A stretch of DNA of 14,586 nt from Gammaproteobacteria bacterium (lineage in GTDB: Bacteria > Pseudomonadota > Gammaproteobacteria > SZUA-229), in contig DRLE01000088.1 of the NCBI GenBank assembly GCA_011051475.1, positions 1 to 14,586 on the forward strand. Reading direction: 5' to 3'. Within the stretch, counting starts at the first letter, position 1, and each line of letters begins with the position of its first letter. Positions 6,586-13,165 of this stretch are shown in pieces. A program made the translations under genes and the position numbers. Under the pieces are notes generated by a model. It saw nothing but the letters and a program-made list of their open reading frames with translations. It made no database searches and had not been told where the DNA came from.

Positions 6586-6802
6586 CAAAGAACGCGAAAG
6601 GCGCAAAGAGAATACGGTATTGTCTGTCATCCTGAGCGTAGCCGAAGGATCTGATGCCACTGAATGTTCAGTTGCCAAGATCCTTCGGCAATTGCTCCTG
6701 CATTGCTCTAATAAGTTACATCCATGTAACGATCGACTACGCTGACGCTCCGCTCAGGATGACAAAAAACAAGACGTTGCGTTTTTCGCGTCCTTTGCGG
6801 CG
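6586..6802. repeat. Composite repeat, copy A: outer GCGCAAA-type arms around a TGTCAT element
   Basis: The left arm (about 6586-6609) and the right arm (6776-6802) are imperfect inverted copies of GCGCGAAAGGCGCAAA-type sequence. They enclose the 140-bp element at 6625-6764. The stretch 6590-6764 aligns with 8915-9089 without gaps and with only seven differences in 175 bp, so the outer left arm and the inner element are duplicated together. The part to the right of the inner element is more diverged between the copies. Confidence 0.8.
6625..6764. mobile_element. 140-bp MITE-like element, copy A
   Basis: The ends TGTCATCCTGAGCG (6625-6638) and CGCTCAGGATGACA (6751-6764) are perfect 14-bp inverted repeats. 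Inside, GCCGAAGGATCT (6641-6652) pairs with AGATCCTTCGGC (6678-6689) as a 12-bp stem, and GTTACAT-CC-ATGTAAC (6715-6730) makes a second hairpin. The element is 96% identical to copy B at 8950-9089 and has no coding capacity. Whether it moves by a transposase supplied in trans, by recombination, or as a folded RNA/DNA is unknown. Confidence 0.75.
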
Positions 6803-6830
6803 GCAAGCTTTTTAAACGACATGCCACAAT

Positions 6831-8714
6831 TCAGGTGTTTGCCTGCAGTTCATGTGATACCTGCACAAGCTGCTTACTCAATAAATTGTCCGACGAAGTC
6901 GTGATCAGCAGGCGTTCCTGCGCGCGGGTCATGCCGACATACAGCAGGCGCGCGCCCTGTTGCAGGTTTTCATCTTCATCTTTTAGCTGGCCCACGCCCA
7001 TCATTAACACGCGCGGGAATTCCAGTCCCTTGCTGCTGTGTACTGTGACCAGGGTGACCCTGTCCTTGTCAGGCCGGTAGGCTTTCTTCCGGGCGGAACT
7101 GCCCAGCCAGTTGTGCGGAATGTTTTCCGCATCCAGCTTTTTACTCATGGCTTCGCCCTGGTATCGGTTCATGTAGAGAATGGCGCAGTCACCCAGGGGG
7201 ATGCCCTGCTTTTGCCAGTGCCTCAGGCACTTTGTCAGATAAGCAAGTTCTTCCTGCAGGGATTTGAACCGGCGTACCGCCGGCAGGGGGCCGTGACCGC
7301 CAGCCGCTTCCGGCTCGACCAGTGGTATATGGTCGTCGTCCTCGGCTGCGTGCGGGTCGATATATTGCCGGGCAAAGGTATAGGCGAAATCGAGGATTTC
7401 CCGCGTATTGCGATAATTCAGTCGCAGAATGGTGGTGCGTCCCTGTGCCTTGATGCCGACGCTGGACAGGCTGAAGTTCAGTGTTCTGCCCTGGCTGCCG
7501 CGGGCGTAGATGGACTGGGCATCATCGTAGAGCAGCAGGACCGAATCGGATTCCGGGTCGACCATCTGTACGATAAGGCGCAGCCAGTCGGCTTCAAAAT
7601 CGTGACCTTCATCGATCAGCAGGGCGCCGTACTGCGCTCTGGGTATTTCGCCTCTGTCCACCGCGTCGATGACGGCTTCTACCTGCTGCTCCCATACCGG
7701 CTTGTCGGATTCGGGCAGTTGTACGTGATAGGTTTTCAGTTGCTGGCCGCACCAGTCGTGAAAGTGATAGACCTGTACCTGTCCGCCAATACCGCGTTCA
7801 TTGATAAAGGCGCGCAGCTTTGCCGCCAGCGTAATATTGAAGCACAGCACCAGAATGGGCTTGTGCATAAGCTTTGCCAGATACAGGCAGCGATAGCCCA
7901 GAATCAGGGTCTTGCCGGAACCGGAAACGCCGTGAATCACGCGGTGGCCTTCGCCCAGACTGCGCGCCAGCTGTTCCTGCTGAATATCCATAATCTTGAT
8001 AATGTCCGGCAGATTGTTCCCGGCAGGCTCTTCGCCCTCATCAGGGCCGAACAGGGCCTGCTGGCTGTCGTCATTGATACGGATTTCCGGAAACAGGTGC
8101 CAGCGGATACGGTCGATCTGCGGCAGGCTCAGGGTGGTGCCGAAATTGTAATGAAACATGTCCCACAGGTGTTTCTGAAACGACTCGGGGTCGGTGCTTT
8201 CGGTCATTTCATCCTTGTACAATGTCAGGTGATCGGGAAACAGTATTTCCAGATCATTCTCGGGAACGGCCCTTTGCATCTGTTTGCGGGTGATATTGGT
8301 CAATACCACGCCCCAGCCATAGGGCATAATCAGATTGCCTTTGTGAGCGCCGTGTTTCTCAACCAGCGCCGGGTCCTTCTGCAGCCTGTCGATAACGGTG
8401 TAGGCGTACTGGCGTGCCTGCTCCAGCGGATGGGCTTTGGTGACCAGGCCATTGCTGGTTAACAAGGTGACATCGGTTTTATTGATGTTCTGCAGGGTTT
8501 CCAGCTTCCAGTCCTTTACCTCCAGAAACAGCAGGCCGCGTGAAGGGTGCAGGATAATAAAATCAGGATAGCGTCGTTTGTTGCCCAGTGGAATGTCATA
8601 CCAGACAAGATAGTCATCTTCCAGTAATGTAACCAGACGTTTTGCCAGGCGCTTTTCACCGGCTGTCATGCGGCCCAGGGTTTGTCTGTTCAATGGCGGA
8701 ATGATTTCAGCCAT
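6831..8714 (-). CDS. NERD nuclease-related domain / UvrD-type superfamily 1 helicase fusion
   Basis: This is a predicted two-part nucleic-acid enzyme of 627 residues. Residues about 15-130 match the NERD (nuclease-related) domain, with the restriction-endonuclease-like D...ExK signature: Asp51, Glu65, Lys67 in PDFIIL and LEVKDW. Residues about 245-610 hold the helicase motifs: Walker A GVSGSGKT (262-269), Walker B LLIDEGHDF (from about 365), LLLYDDAQSIY (394-404), LNYRN (432-436), VTVHSSKGLEFPRV (556-569) and LYVGMTRAQERLLI (591-604). All catalytic positions look intact. The ATG at 8714 has a good GGGAAG ribosome-binding site 8 nt upstream. Such fusions are attributed to DNA repair or antiphage defence, but the function is not established. 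It is a single-gene unit with no partner, bracketed by two direct copies of the same repeat. Confidence 0.9.
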   Translation of the reverse strand: MAEIIPPLNRQTLGRMTAGEKRLAKRLVTLLEDDYLVWYDIPLGNKRRYPDFIILHPSRGLLFLEVKDWKLETLQNINKTDVTLLTSNGLVTKAHPLEQARQYAYTVIDRLQKDPALVEKHGAHKGNLIMPYGWGVVLTNITRKQMQRAVPENDLEILFPDHLTLYKDEMTESTDPESFQKHLWDMFHYNFGTTLSLPQIDRIRWHLFPEIRINDDSQQALFGPDEGEEPAGNNLPDIIKIMDIQQEQLARSLGEGHRVIHGVSGSGKTLILGYRCLYLAKLMHKPILVLCFNITLAAKLRAFINERGIGGQVQVYHFHDWCGQQLKTYHVQLPESDKPVWEQQVEAVIDAVDRGEIPRAQYGALLIDEGHDFEADWLRLIVQMVDPESDSVLLLYDDAQSIYARGSQGRTLNFSLSSVGIKAQGRTTILRLNYRNTREILDFAYTFARQYIDPHAAEDDDHIPLVEPEAAGGHGPLPAVRRFKSLQEELAYLTKCLRHWQKQGIPLGDCAILYMNRYQGEAMSKKLDAENIPHNWLGSSARKKAYRPDKDRVTLVTVHSSKGLEFPRVLMMGVGQLKDEDENLQQGARLLYVGMTRAQERLLITTSSDNLLSKQLVQVSHELQANT

Positions 8715-8757
8715 GGCGAATGCTTCCCGTGATTGTTATGTATGGCATTTGCTTAAA

Positions 8758-8786
8758 AGTATAGTCCACGCTGTCATTCAACTATG
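8758..8786 (-). promoter_or_regulatory. Possible promoter of the NERD-helicase gene
   Basis: Read on the minus strand, TATACT (8758-8763) could be a -10 box with a poor -35 (CATAGT, 8781-8786) at 17 nt, giving a leader of about 40 nt. If correct, the gene has its own promoter lying between it and repeat copy B. This is weak pattern evidence only. Confidence 0.3.
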
Positions 8787-8909
8787 CCATATCCGGAAAA
8801 CACAGCTTGACAGTTATGGACAGAAATTTGCCACATTTCGCCAGATCAGGATAATTGTGTGGCAGCGGGATGTGCCGGTGAGGGTATTTCAGGAAGGGCT
8901 TGTTTTGTC

Positions 8910-9121
8910 GCTAAGAGCGCGAAAGGCGCAAACAGAATACGGTATTGTCTGTCATCCTGAGCGTAGCCGAAGGATCTGATGCCACTGAATGTTCAGCTGA
9001 CAAGATTCTTCGGCAATTGCTCCTGCATTGCCCTAATAAGTTACATCCATGTAACGATCGACTACGCTGACACTCCGCTCAGGATGACAAAAAAAGTTGC
9101 GTCTTTCGCGTTATATGCGGC
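8910..9121. repeat. Composite repeat, copy B: outer GCGCAAA-type arms around a TGTCAT element
   Basis: The left arm (8910-8933, with GCGCGAAAGGCGCAAA) and the right arm (9096-9121, GTTGCGTCTTTCGCG and onward) are imperfect inverted copies around the 140-bp element at 8950-9089. The organisation is the same as in copy A and the two have the same orientation. Unlike copy A, the left arm here is not interrupted and no CATCCATG hairpin precedes it. Confidence 0.8.
8950..9089. mobile_element. 140-bp MITE-like element, copy B
   Basis: The perfect 14-bp inverted termini are TGTCATCCTGAGCG (8950-8963) and CGCTCAGGATGACA (9076-9089). It is the same length as copy A and differs from it by five substitutions with no gaps. 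One substitution weakens the internal GAAGGATC stem (AGATTCTTCGGC at 9003-9014), so that stem is not strictly conserved. The GTTACATCCATGTAAC hairpin (9040-9055) is unchanged. Confidence 0.75.
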
Positions 9122-9164
9122 AACGTGTTGTCAAGGTGTTTTCTGCATCACTGCAGCAGCAAGG

Positions 9165-9893
9165 CTAGGCCTCGCCACGCATCAGTTTCTGATTCACCCG
9201 TATCATCGAACGAATTTCTTTTACATAGGCTTCGCGGCGGGTGGAATACTTGATCAGGCCGGCGGCCTGGTTGTGGGCGCTGGGTGGTTTACCTTCGGCA
9301 CGTTCCTGGGCGCGGATCTGTCGCAATGGTGCGTAGACGCGGCCGGTGTTGATGTTCTTGATGTAGCTGCGCACGGAGTGATTGACGCTTTTGAACTTCG
9401 CCACCTCATGGCGCGCGCCCTTGTCGCGTTTGGCCGGAACGATGCCGCAACCTTTTTTATAGCACCATTGGCCGAAGAAATTGTTACCCTCCCTGGCGAA
9501 GCGTGACTGACCCCAGGCCGATTCGTTGGCGCTTTGCGCCAGCACCAGTTCCAGGGGAACGGCATCAACCCGTTCCAGCAGTTTTTTCCAGTCGGCTTCC
9601 GAGCCCGTCCAGTCTTTTACGCTGTATTCTTCGGCAACCTTTGCAACAAAGGCTTTATTGTTATTGTTCTTTTTCGCTTCCAGCAGTTTCTCGCGCAGCG
9701 CCAGTACCCGCGCGTTTTCCGCTTCTACAATGGGACGCATGAAATCAAAGAAACGCTTTTTCTTGTCCTTGACGTCACGCACATGGCTCATGTCCAGGTC
9801 TTTGGCGGTGTAATAACGGATTTCGGCTGATGAGGGGGCGGAGAACATCACCGTGCTGATCAGCAGCATGGTGAGTAACAGTAATTTTTTCAT
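9165..9893 (-). CDS. bax: Secreted Bax-type glucosaminidase
   Basis: This is a predicted peptidoglycan hydrolase of the glucosaminidase (Bax/FlgJ-like) family acting in the periplasm; it has 242 residues. The N terminus MKKLLLLTMLLISTVMFSAPSSA is a typical signal peptide, with probable cleavage after Ala23. The catalytic domain (about 105-240) has the family motif SANESAWGQSRFAREGNNFFGQW, with the likely catalytic glutamate Glu124. Cys144 and Cys149 (WCYKKGCG) could form a disulfide. A charged helical stretch (about 40-80) precedes the domain. The frame is open for 24 more codons upstream, into mgtE, but the ATG at 9893 has AGGA 7 nt before it and begins the signal peptide. It lies 25 nt after the mgtE stop, so it is probably co-transcribed. 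The symbol is given by family resemblance. Confidence 0.88.
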   Translation of the reverse strand: MKKLLLLTMLLISTVMFSAPSSAEIRYYTAKDLDMSHVRDVKDKKKRFFDFMRPIVEAENARVLALREKLLEAKKNNNNKAFVAKVAEEYSVKDWTGSEADWKKLLERVDAVPLELVLAQSANESAWGQSRFAREGNNFFGQWCYKKGCGIVPAKRDKGARHEVAKFKSVNHSVRSYIKNINTGRVYAPLRQIRAQERAEGKPPSAHNQAAGLIKYSTRREAYVKEIRSMIRVNQKLMRGEA

Positions 9894-9918
9894 GAAGGTG
9901 TCCTGCAAAAAGAGTCGC

Positions 9919-11274
9919 TTAAAGTAAAAACGCGGTGGCCAGGCCGAGAAAGGCAAAAAGACCAACGATATCGGTAATTGTAGTCAATACCACGTTTCCT
10001 GCAATGGCCGGGTCGATATTCAGTTTGTTCATCACGATCGGGATCACCACGCCGGAGAAAGCGGCAACAAACAGGTTGATAATGGTAGCCGCGGCGATGA
10101 CATAGCCTACCTGCAGGTCATCGAACCAGAATACGGAAATGGCGCCGATAACGAATGCCCAGGCAATACCATTGAGCAGGCCGACAATGATTTCCTTGTT
10201 GACCAGCCAACTGCGATTGCTGCGACTGACCTGACCCAGGGCCAGGCCGCGGATAACCAGGGTCAGGGTTTGCGAGCCGGCAATGCCGCCCATGCTGGCG
10301 ACCACGTTCATGAGCACGGCAATGGTAACGACTTTCTGCAGGGTGTCCTCGAAATTGGAAACCACCCAGGAGGCCATAAAGGCGGTGATCAGATTGATAC
10401 CCAGCCAGACTGCGCGACGTTTGGCGCTGGGCAGGGGTGGTGCGAAAAGGTCTTCCTCTTCGGTCAGACCGGCCATACCCAGTACCGAGTGTTCGGCCTC
10501 GTCACGGATAACATCAACCACGTCATCCACGGTAATACGACCAAGCAGTTTCATGTTTTCATCAACGACCGGTGCGGAGATCAGATCGTGGGTTTCGAAT
10601 ATCTTGGCAACCTCGTCGTCTTCCATGCTGGCCTTGATAACCTCGGTATCACGGCTCATGACCTCGGCCACGGTTTTGTCCGGGTCATTGGTGACAATAC
10701 TGGCCAGTGGCAGGGTACCGATAAAAACATTATCCCGGTTGGTAACGAACAGGCTGTCGGTGTGGTCGGGCAGTTTGCCCATGCGGCGCAGGTAGCGCAG
10801 CACAACATCCAGAGTAACCTCACCGCGCACCGTAATGGTGTCGGTGTTCATCAAACCGCCGGCGCTGTCCTCGGGATAGGAGAGTACGGCTTCCAGACGC
10901 TCGCGGTTCTGGGTGTCCAGTGAGGTCAGAACCTGGGTGGTGACGCGGTCGGGCAGAGCCTGGATATAGTCGGCGAGGTCGTCGACGTCCATGCCTTCGG
11001 TAGCGTTGACCATGTCCTGCAGGGACATGTCCTTGATCAGGGTGGAGCGGATCTCGTCGCCGAGCTGGATCAGGACCTCGCCTTCCTTGTCCGGATCGAC
11101 CAGCTCCCAGATGATATTTCGTTCGGTATGCGGCAGAGACTCGAGCAGATGGGCGATTTCCGCCGGACTCAGCTCATTGAGCATGCCGCGCGCGTGCTGC
11201 ATGGTGCCGCTTTGCAGGGCATCGGACAGCGCCAGAATCTGGTCTTCGGTTTTTTGTGAGCGATCCTGTTCCAT
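9919..11274 (-). CDS. mgtE: Magnesium transporter MgtE
   Basis: This inner-membrane Mg2+ channel has 451 residues, the usual family length. A cytoplasmic MgtE N-domain covers about residues 30-135, and two CBS domains cover about 138-200 and 202-260 (VMSRDTEVIKAS and LGRITVDDVVDVIRDE). In the family these sense Mg2+ and gate the pore. The membrane part (about 285-451) has five hydrophobic segments, with the conserved pore stretch SMGGIAGSQTLTLVIRGLAL (327-346) and a last helix carrying the expected acidic residue in TTITDIVGLF (Asp435). The ATG at 11274 is the first in frame with N-terminal domain similarity, but it has no clear ribosome-binding site. No Mg-sensing leader is apparent. It is the first gene of a pair with bax and is divergent from the ClsC-like gene. 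Confidence 0.96.
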   Translation of the reverse strand: MEQDRSQKTEDQILALSDALQSGTMQHARGMLNELSPAEIAHLLESLPHTERNIIWELVDPDKEGEVLIQLGDEIRSTLIKDMSLQDMVNATEGMDVDDLADYIQALPDRVTTQVLTSLDTQNRERLEAVLSYPEDSAGGLMNTDTITVRGEVTLDVVLRYLRRMGKLPDHTDSLFVTNRDNVFIGTLPLASIVTNDPDKTVAEVMSRDTEVIKASMEDDEVAKIFETHDLISAPVVDENMKLLGRITVDDVVDVIRDEAEHSVLGMAGLTEEEDLFAPPLPSAKRRAVWLGINLITAFMASWVVSNFEDTLQKVVTIAVLMNVVASMGGIAGSQTLTLVIRGLALGQVSRSNRSWLVNKEIIVGLLNGIAWAFVIGAISVFWFDDLQVGYVIAAATIINLFVAAFSGVVIPIVMNKLNIDPAIAGNVVLTTITDIVGLFAFLGLATAFLL

Positions 11275-11404
11275 CGTAACTGGGTTTTTAGAGACGGGTT
11301 CTTTCTGCAGCGGTTAAACAGCCCGCAGTCTAACACGAGACCGCTGTACAGTGGCAGGGTATGTCCGCCGGTTTTCTGTTTCAGTGCTGTATGTATGGGC
11401 GCTC

Positions 11405-11434
11405 TTAAGCGAAGTAAACCCGGTATGTTATGAT
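11405..11434 (+). promoter_or_regulatory. Possible promoter of the ClsC-like gene
   Basis: TATGAT (11429-11434, five of six -10 positions) is preceded at 18 nt by TTAAGC (11405-11410), a poor -35. The downstream leader is AT-rich. On the opposite strand TAGACT (11327-11332) may serve as the mgtE -10 box. Both calls are weak. Confidence 0.25.
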
Positions 11435-11471
11435 TTATATTAAATTATTAAAGAATTTCGGCTGGAAGATC

Positions 11472-13037
11472 ATGTTTCGCTACTTCATCCCTGTTGCTGC
11501 CCTGTTGATGTCGGTCAGCGCCTGTACCTCGCTCCCGGAAAATGTCGACCGCGTCGAGTCATACGCTTACACGGATACCGGAAATACCCTGCTTGGCAAG
11601 GAGGCTCACAGACTCAGCGCAAAACATGGTGGCGAGGACGGTTTTCTTTTGCTTGAAAGCGGTATTGATGCCTTTACCGCCCGCGCAATACTGGCCGAAG
11701 AGGCAGAGCGCAGCATCGACGTACAGTATTATCTTTATCACCCTGATATGGTGGGCAATCTGTTTACCAGTATTCTGCTGAAGGCGGCCGAGCGGGGCGT
11801 CAGGGTGCGCATACTGCTGGATGATATGGATTTTGACGGGCGCGACCGTGACCTGGCGTTGATCAACCGCCATCCCAATATCCAGATTCGCATCTTTAAC
11901 CCGTTTGACAGAAAGGTGGGCAGGGGCCTGCAGTTCGTTACCGGCCTGGGTTCGGTGACACGTCGTATGCACAACAAGTCGTATACCGTGGACAACGCCT
12001 ACGCCATTCTTGGCGGACGCAATATCGGCGATGAATATTTCGATGCGGACCCGGCCGTTGAGTTCGCTGATCTTGATGTTGTCGTTGTCGGTGATGTTGT
12101 CCGGGAAGTATCGAACGCCTTTGATCTGTACTGGAACAGTGAGCTGGTTTATCCCGTAGAAAGCATTATCGATAAAAATATCAGTGACGAGGAATACCGA
12201 CAGCTTATCGACTATGTCAATAATTACGAAGCCACCTATAAGGAATCCGTTTATATACAGGCCTTGTATAATTCCGACCTGTACCGCAAGGCGGTGAAAA
12301 ACGACCTGGGGTATTACTGGGGGGATGCCGAGGTCGTGGTTGACGACCCGGAAAAAATACGCGGTTCCCGTGAAGATACCCAGTTACACCTGACGACCCA
12401 GCTGGAGCCCTACTTCCAGAATCTCGAAAAAGAGCTGGTGATCGTTTCTCCTTATTTCGTACCGGGCAAGGAAGGGGTGGCGTTTTTCAAGGATCTGGTC
12501 GACAGGGGTATACGTGTGGTTATCCTGACGAATTCGCTGTCTTCTAACGATGTTGGCGTGGTGCATGCCGGTTACGCCAATTATCGCGATGATCTGCTGC
12601 GTACAGGTGTCGAGATTTACGAGATGAACAAGAAGCTGACCCGGGCGCAGCGAAAGGCAATGAAGGCGAATAAAAAGGAAAGCCTGGGCGGCTCATCCAG
12701 CGCCAGCCTGCACGCCAAAACCTTTATGCTGGACAGAAAGCTGGTGTTTATCGGCTCACTGAACCTTGACCCGCGTTCGTTCTACGAAAATACCGAGATA
12801 GGCGTTGTCCTGCATTCGGAGAAACTGGCCGAAGATATGGTGCAGTCAATTCTGGACAATCTTGACAGGGATGCCTTTCGTCTGGAACTGGTCGATGACG
12901 ACGAGGTGATCCAGATCCTGTGGCACGGATATGAAAACGGCAAGCCGGTAACCTATGATGTCGATCCCTATACCGGTTTCTGGCGCCGTCTCGGCATTGG
13001 CCTGCTGAGCATCTTCCCTATGGAATCACAGCTGTAG
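11472..13037 (+). CDS. clsC: Phospholipase D-family lipoprotein, ClsC-like cardiolipin synthase
   Basis: This is a predicted membrane-attached phospholipase D-superfamily enzyme that may form cardiolipin from phosphatidylglycerol and phosphatidylethanolamine, as ClsC (YmdC) does. It has 521 residues from the ATG at 11472. Two HKD motifs are intact: HNKSYTVD (His167, Lys169, Asp174), followed by GGRNIGDEYF, and HAKTFMLD (His414, Lys416, Asp421), followed by GSLNLDPRS. The C terminus GFWRRLGIGLLSIFPMESQL matches the usual end of this subfamily. The N terminus MFRYFIPVAALLMSVSACTS is a lipoprotein signal with lipobox VSAC (Cys18); Thr at +2 suggests the outer membrane. I prefer 11472 over the in-frame ATG at 11430 because it starts the signal peptide and follows GGAAG, although the 3-nt spacing is short. 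Substrate is inferred, and the ClsC symbol is tentative. Confidence 0.87.
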   Translation: MFRYFIPVAALLMSVSACTSLPENVDRVESYAYTDTGNTLLGKEAHRLSAKHGGEDGFLLLESGIDAFTARAILAEEAERSIDVQYYLYHPDMVGNLFTSILLKAAERGVRVRILLDDMDFDGRDRDLALINRHPNIQIRIFNPFDRKVGRGLQFVTGLGSVTRRMHNKSYTVDNAYAILGGRNIGDEYFDADPAVEFADLDVVVVGDVVREVSNAFDLYWNSELVYPVESIIDKNISDEEYRQLIDYVNNYEATYKESVYIQALYNSDLYRKAVKNDLGYYWGDAEVVVDDPEKIRGSREDTQLHLTTQLEPYFQNLEKELVIVSPYFVPGKEGVAFFKDLVDRGIRVVILTNSLSSNDVGVVHAGYANYRDDLLRTGVEIYEMNKKLTRAQRKAMKANKKESLGGSSSASLHAKTFMLDRKLVFIGSLNLDPRSFYENTEIGVVLHSEKLAEDMVQSILDNLDRDAFRLELVDDDEVIQILWHGYENGKPVTYDVDPYTGFWRRLGIGLLSIFPMESQL

Positions 13038-13165
13038 GGGCGCAGTCGATTATTCAAGATGCGAAGTCGGATCTGGGCTGAAATCGAACAGGCCCTGATC
13101 TGTATTCAGCCTGTGATAGTCGGCAACACACCAATAGAACGCGCCGCCTTCGTGCAATACAGCAG
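13038..13165. other. Convergent clsC-like/ptsI spacer with imperfect stem-loop
   Basis: GGCTGAA (13076-13082) and TTCAGCC (13105-13111) are a perfect 7-bp inverted repeat with a 22-nt loop, midway between two converging genes. It could act as a shared terminator but has no T-tract on either strand. None of the repeat families seen elsewhere in the window is present here. Confidence 0.3.

Larger units (their letters stand above)
6518..6830. other. Convergent argG/helicase intergenic region filled by repeats
   Basis: This 313-bp gap has no gene. It holds a weak hairpin after argG (6520-6536), a CATCCATG-centred hairpin (6570-6585), and a composite repeat with outer arms (6586-6609 and 6776-6802) around a 140-bp TGTCAT element (6625-6764). 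Only 28 bp separate the right outer arm from the helicase stop codon. Confidence 0.8.
8715..9164. other. Intergenic region between bax and the NERD-helicase gene
   Basis: This 450-bp gap contains no convincing gene. It holds the possible helicase promoter (8758-8786), about 120 bp of unremarkable sequence, repeat copy B (8910-9121), and a small CTGCA/TGCAG hairpin (9143-9147 and 9152-9156) just downstream of the bax stop. That hairpin lacks a T-tract and is a poor terminator candidate. Confidence 0.75.

Noticed and set aside
7038..8462. 474-codon plus-strand open frame opposite the NERD-helicase gene
   Set aside because: The minus-strand frame has all nuclease and helicase motifs and a good ribosome-binding site; the plus frame shows no family resemblance and is a shadow.
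8668..8979. 103-codon plus-strand open frame overlapping the helicase start and repeat copy B
   Set aside because: It begins inside the helicase gene on the opposite strand and ends in the repeat; no homology or start signal.
9894..9965. Longer start for the glucosaminidase, overlapping mgtE
   Set aside because: The extra 24 residues precede a textbook signal peptide, and the internal ATG at 9893 has the proper AGGA site.
11275..11471. Mg-sensing riboswitch in the mgtE leader
   Set aside because: The likely leader is only about 50 nt, too short for an M-box, and no matching structure could be seen.
13038..13165. tRNA or small RNA gene in the clsC-like/ptsI spacer
   Set aside because: No cloverleaf, anticodon arm or promoter could be traced; only one 7-bp stem is present.
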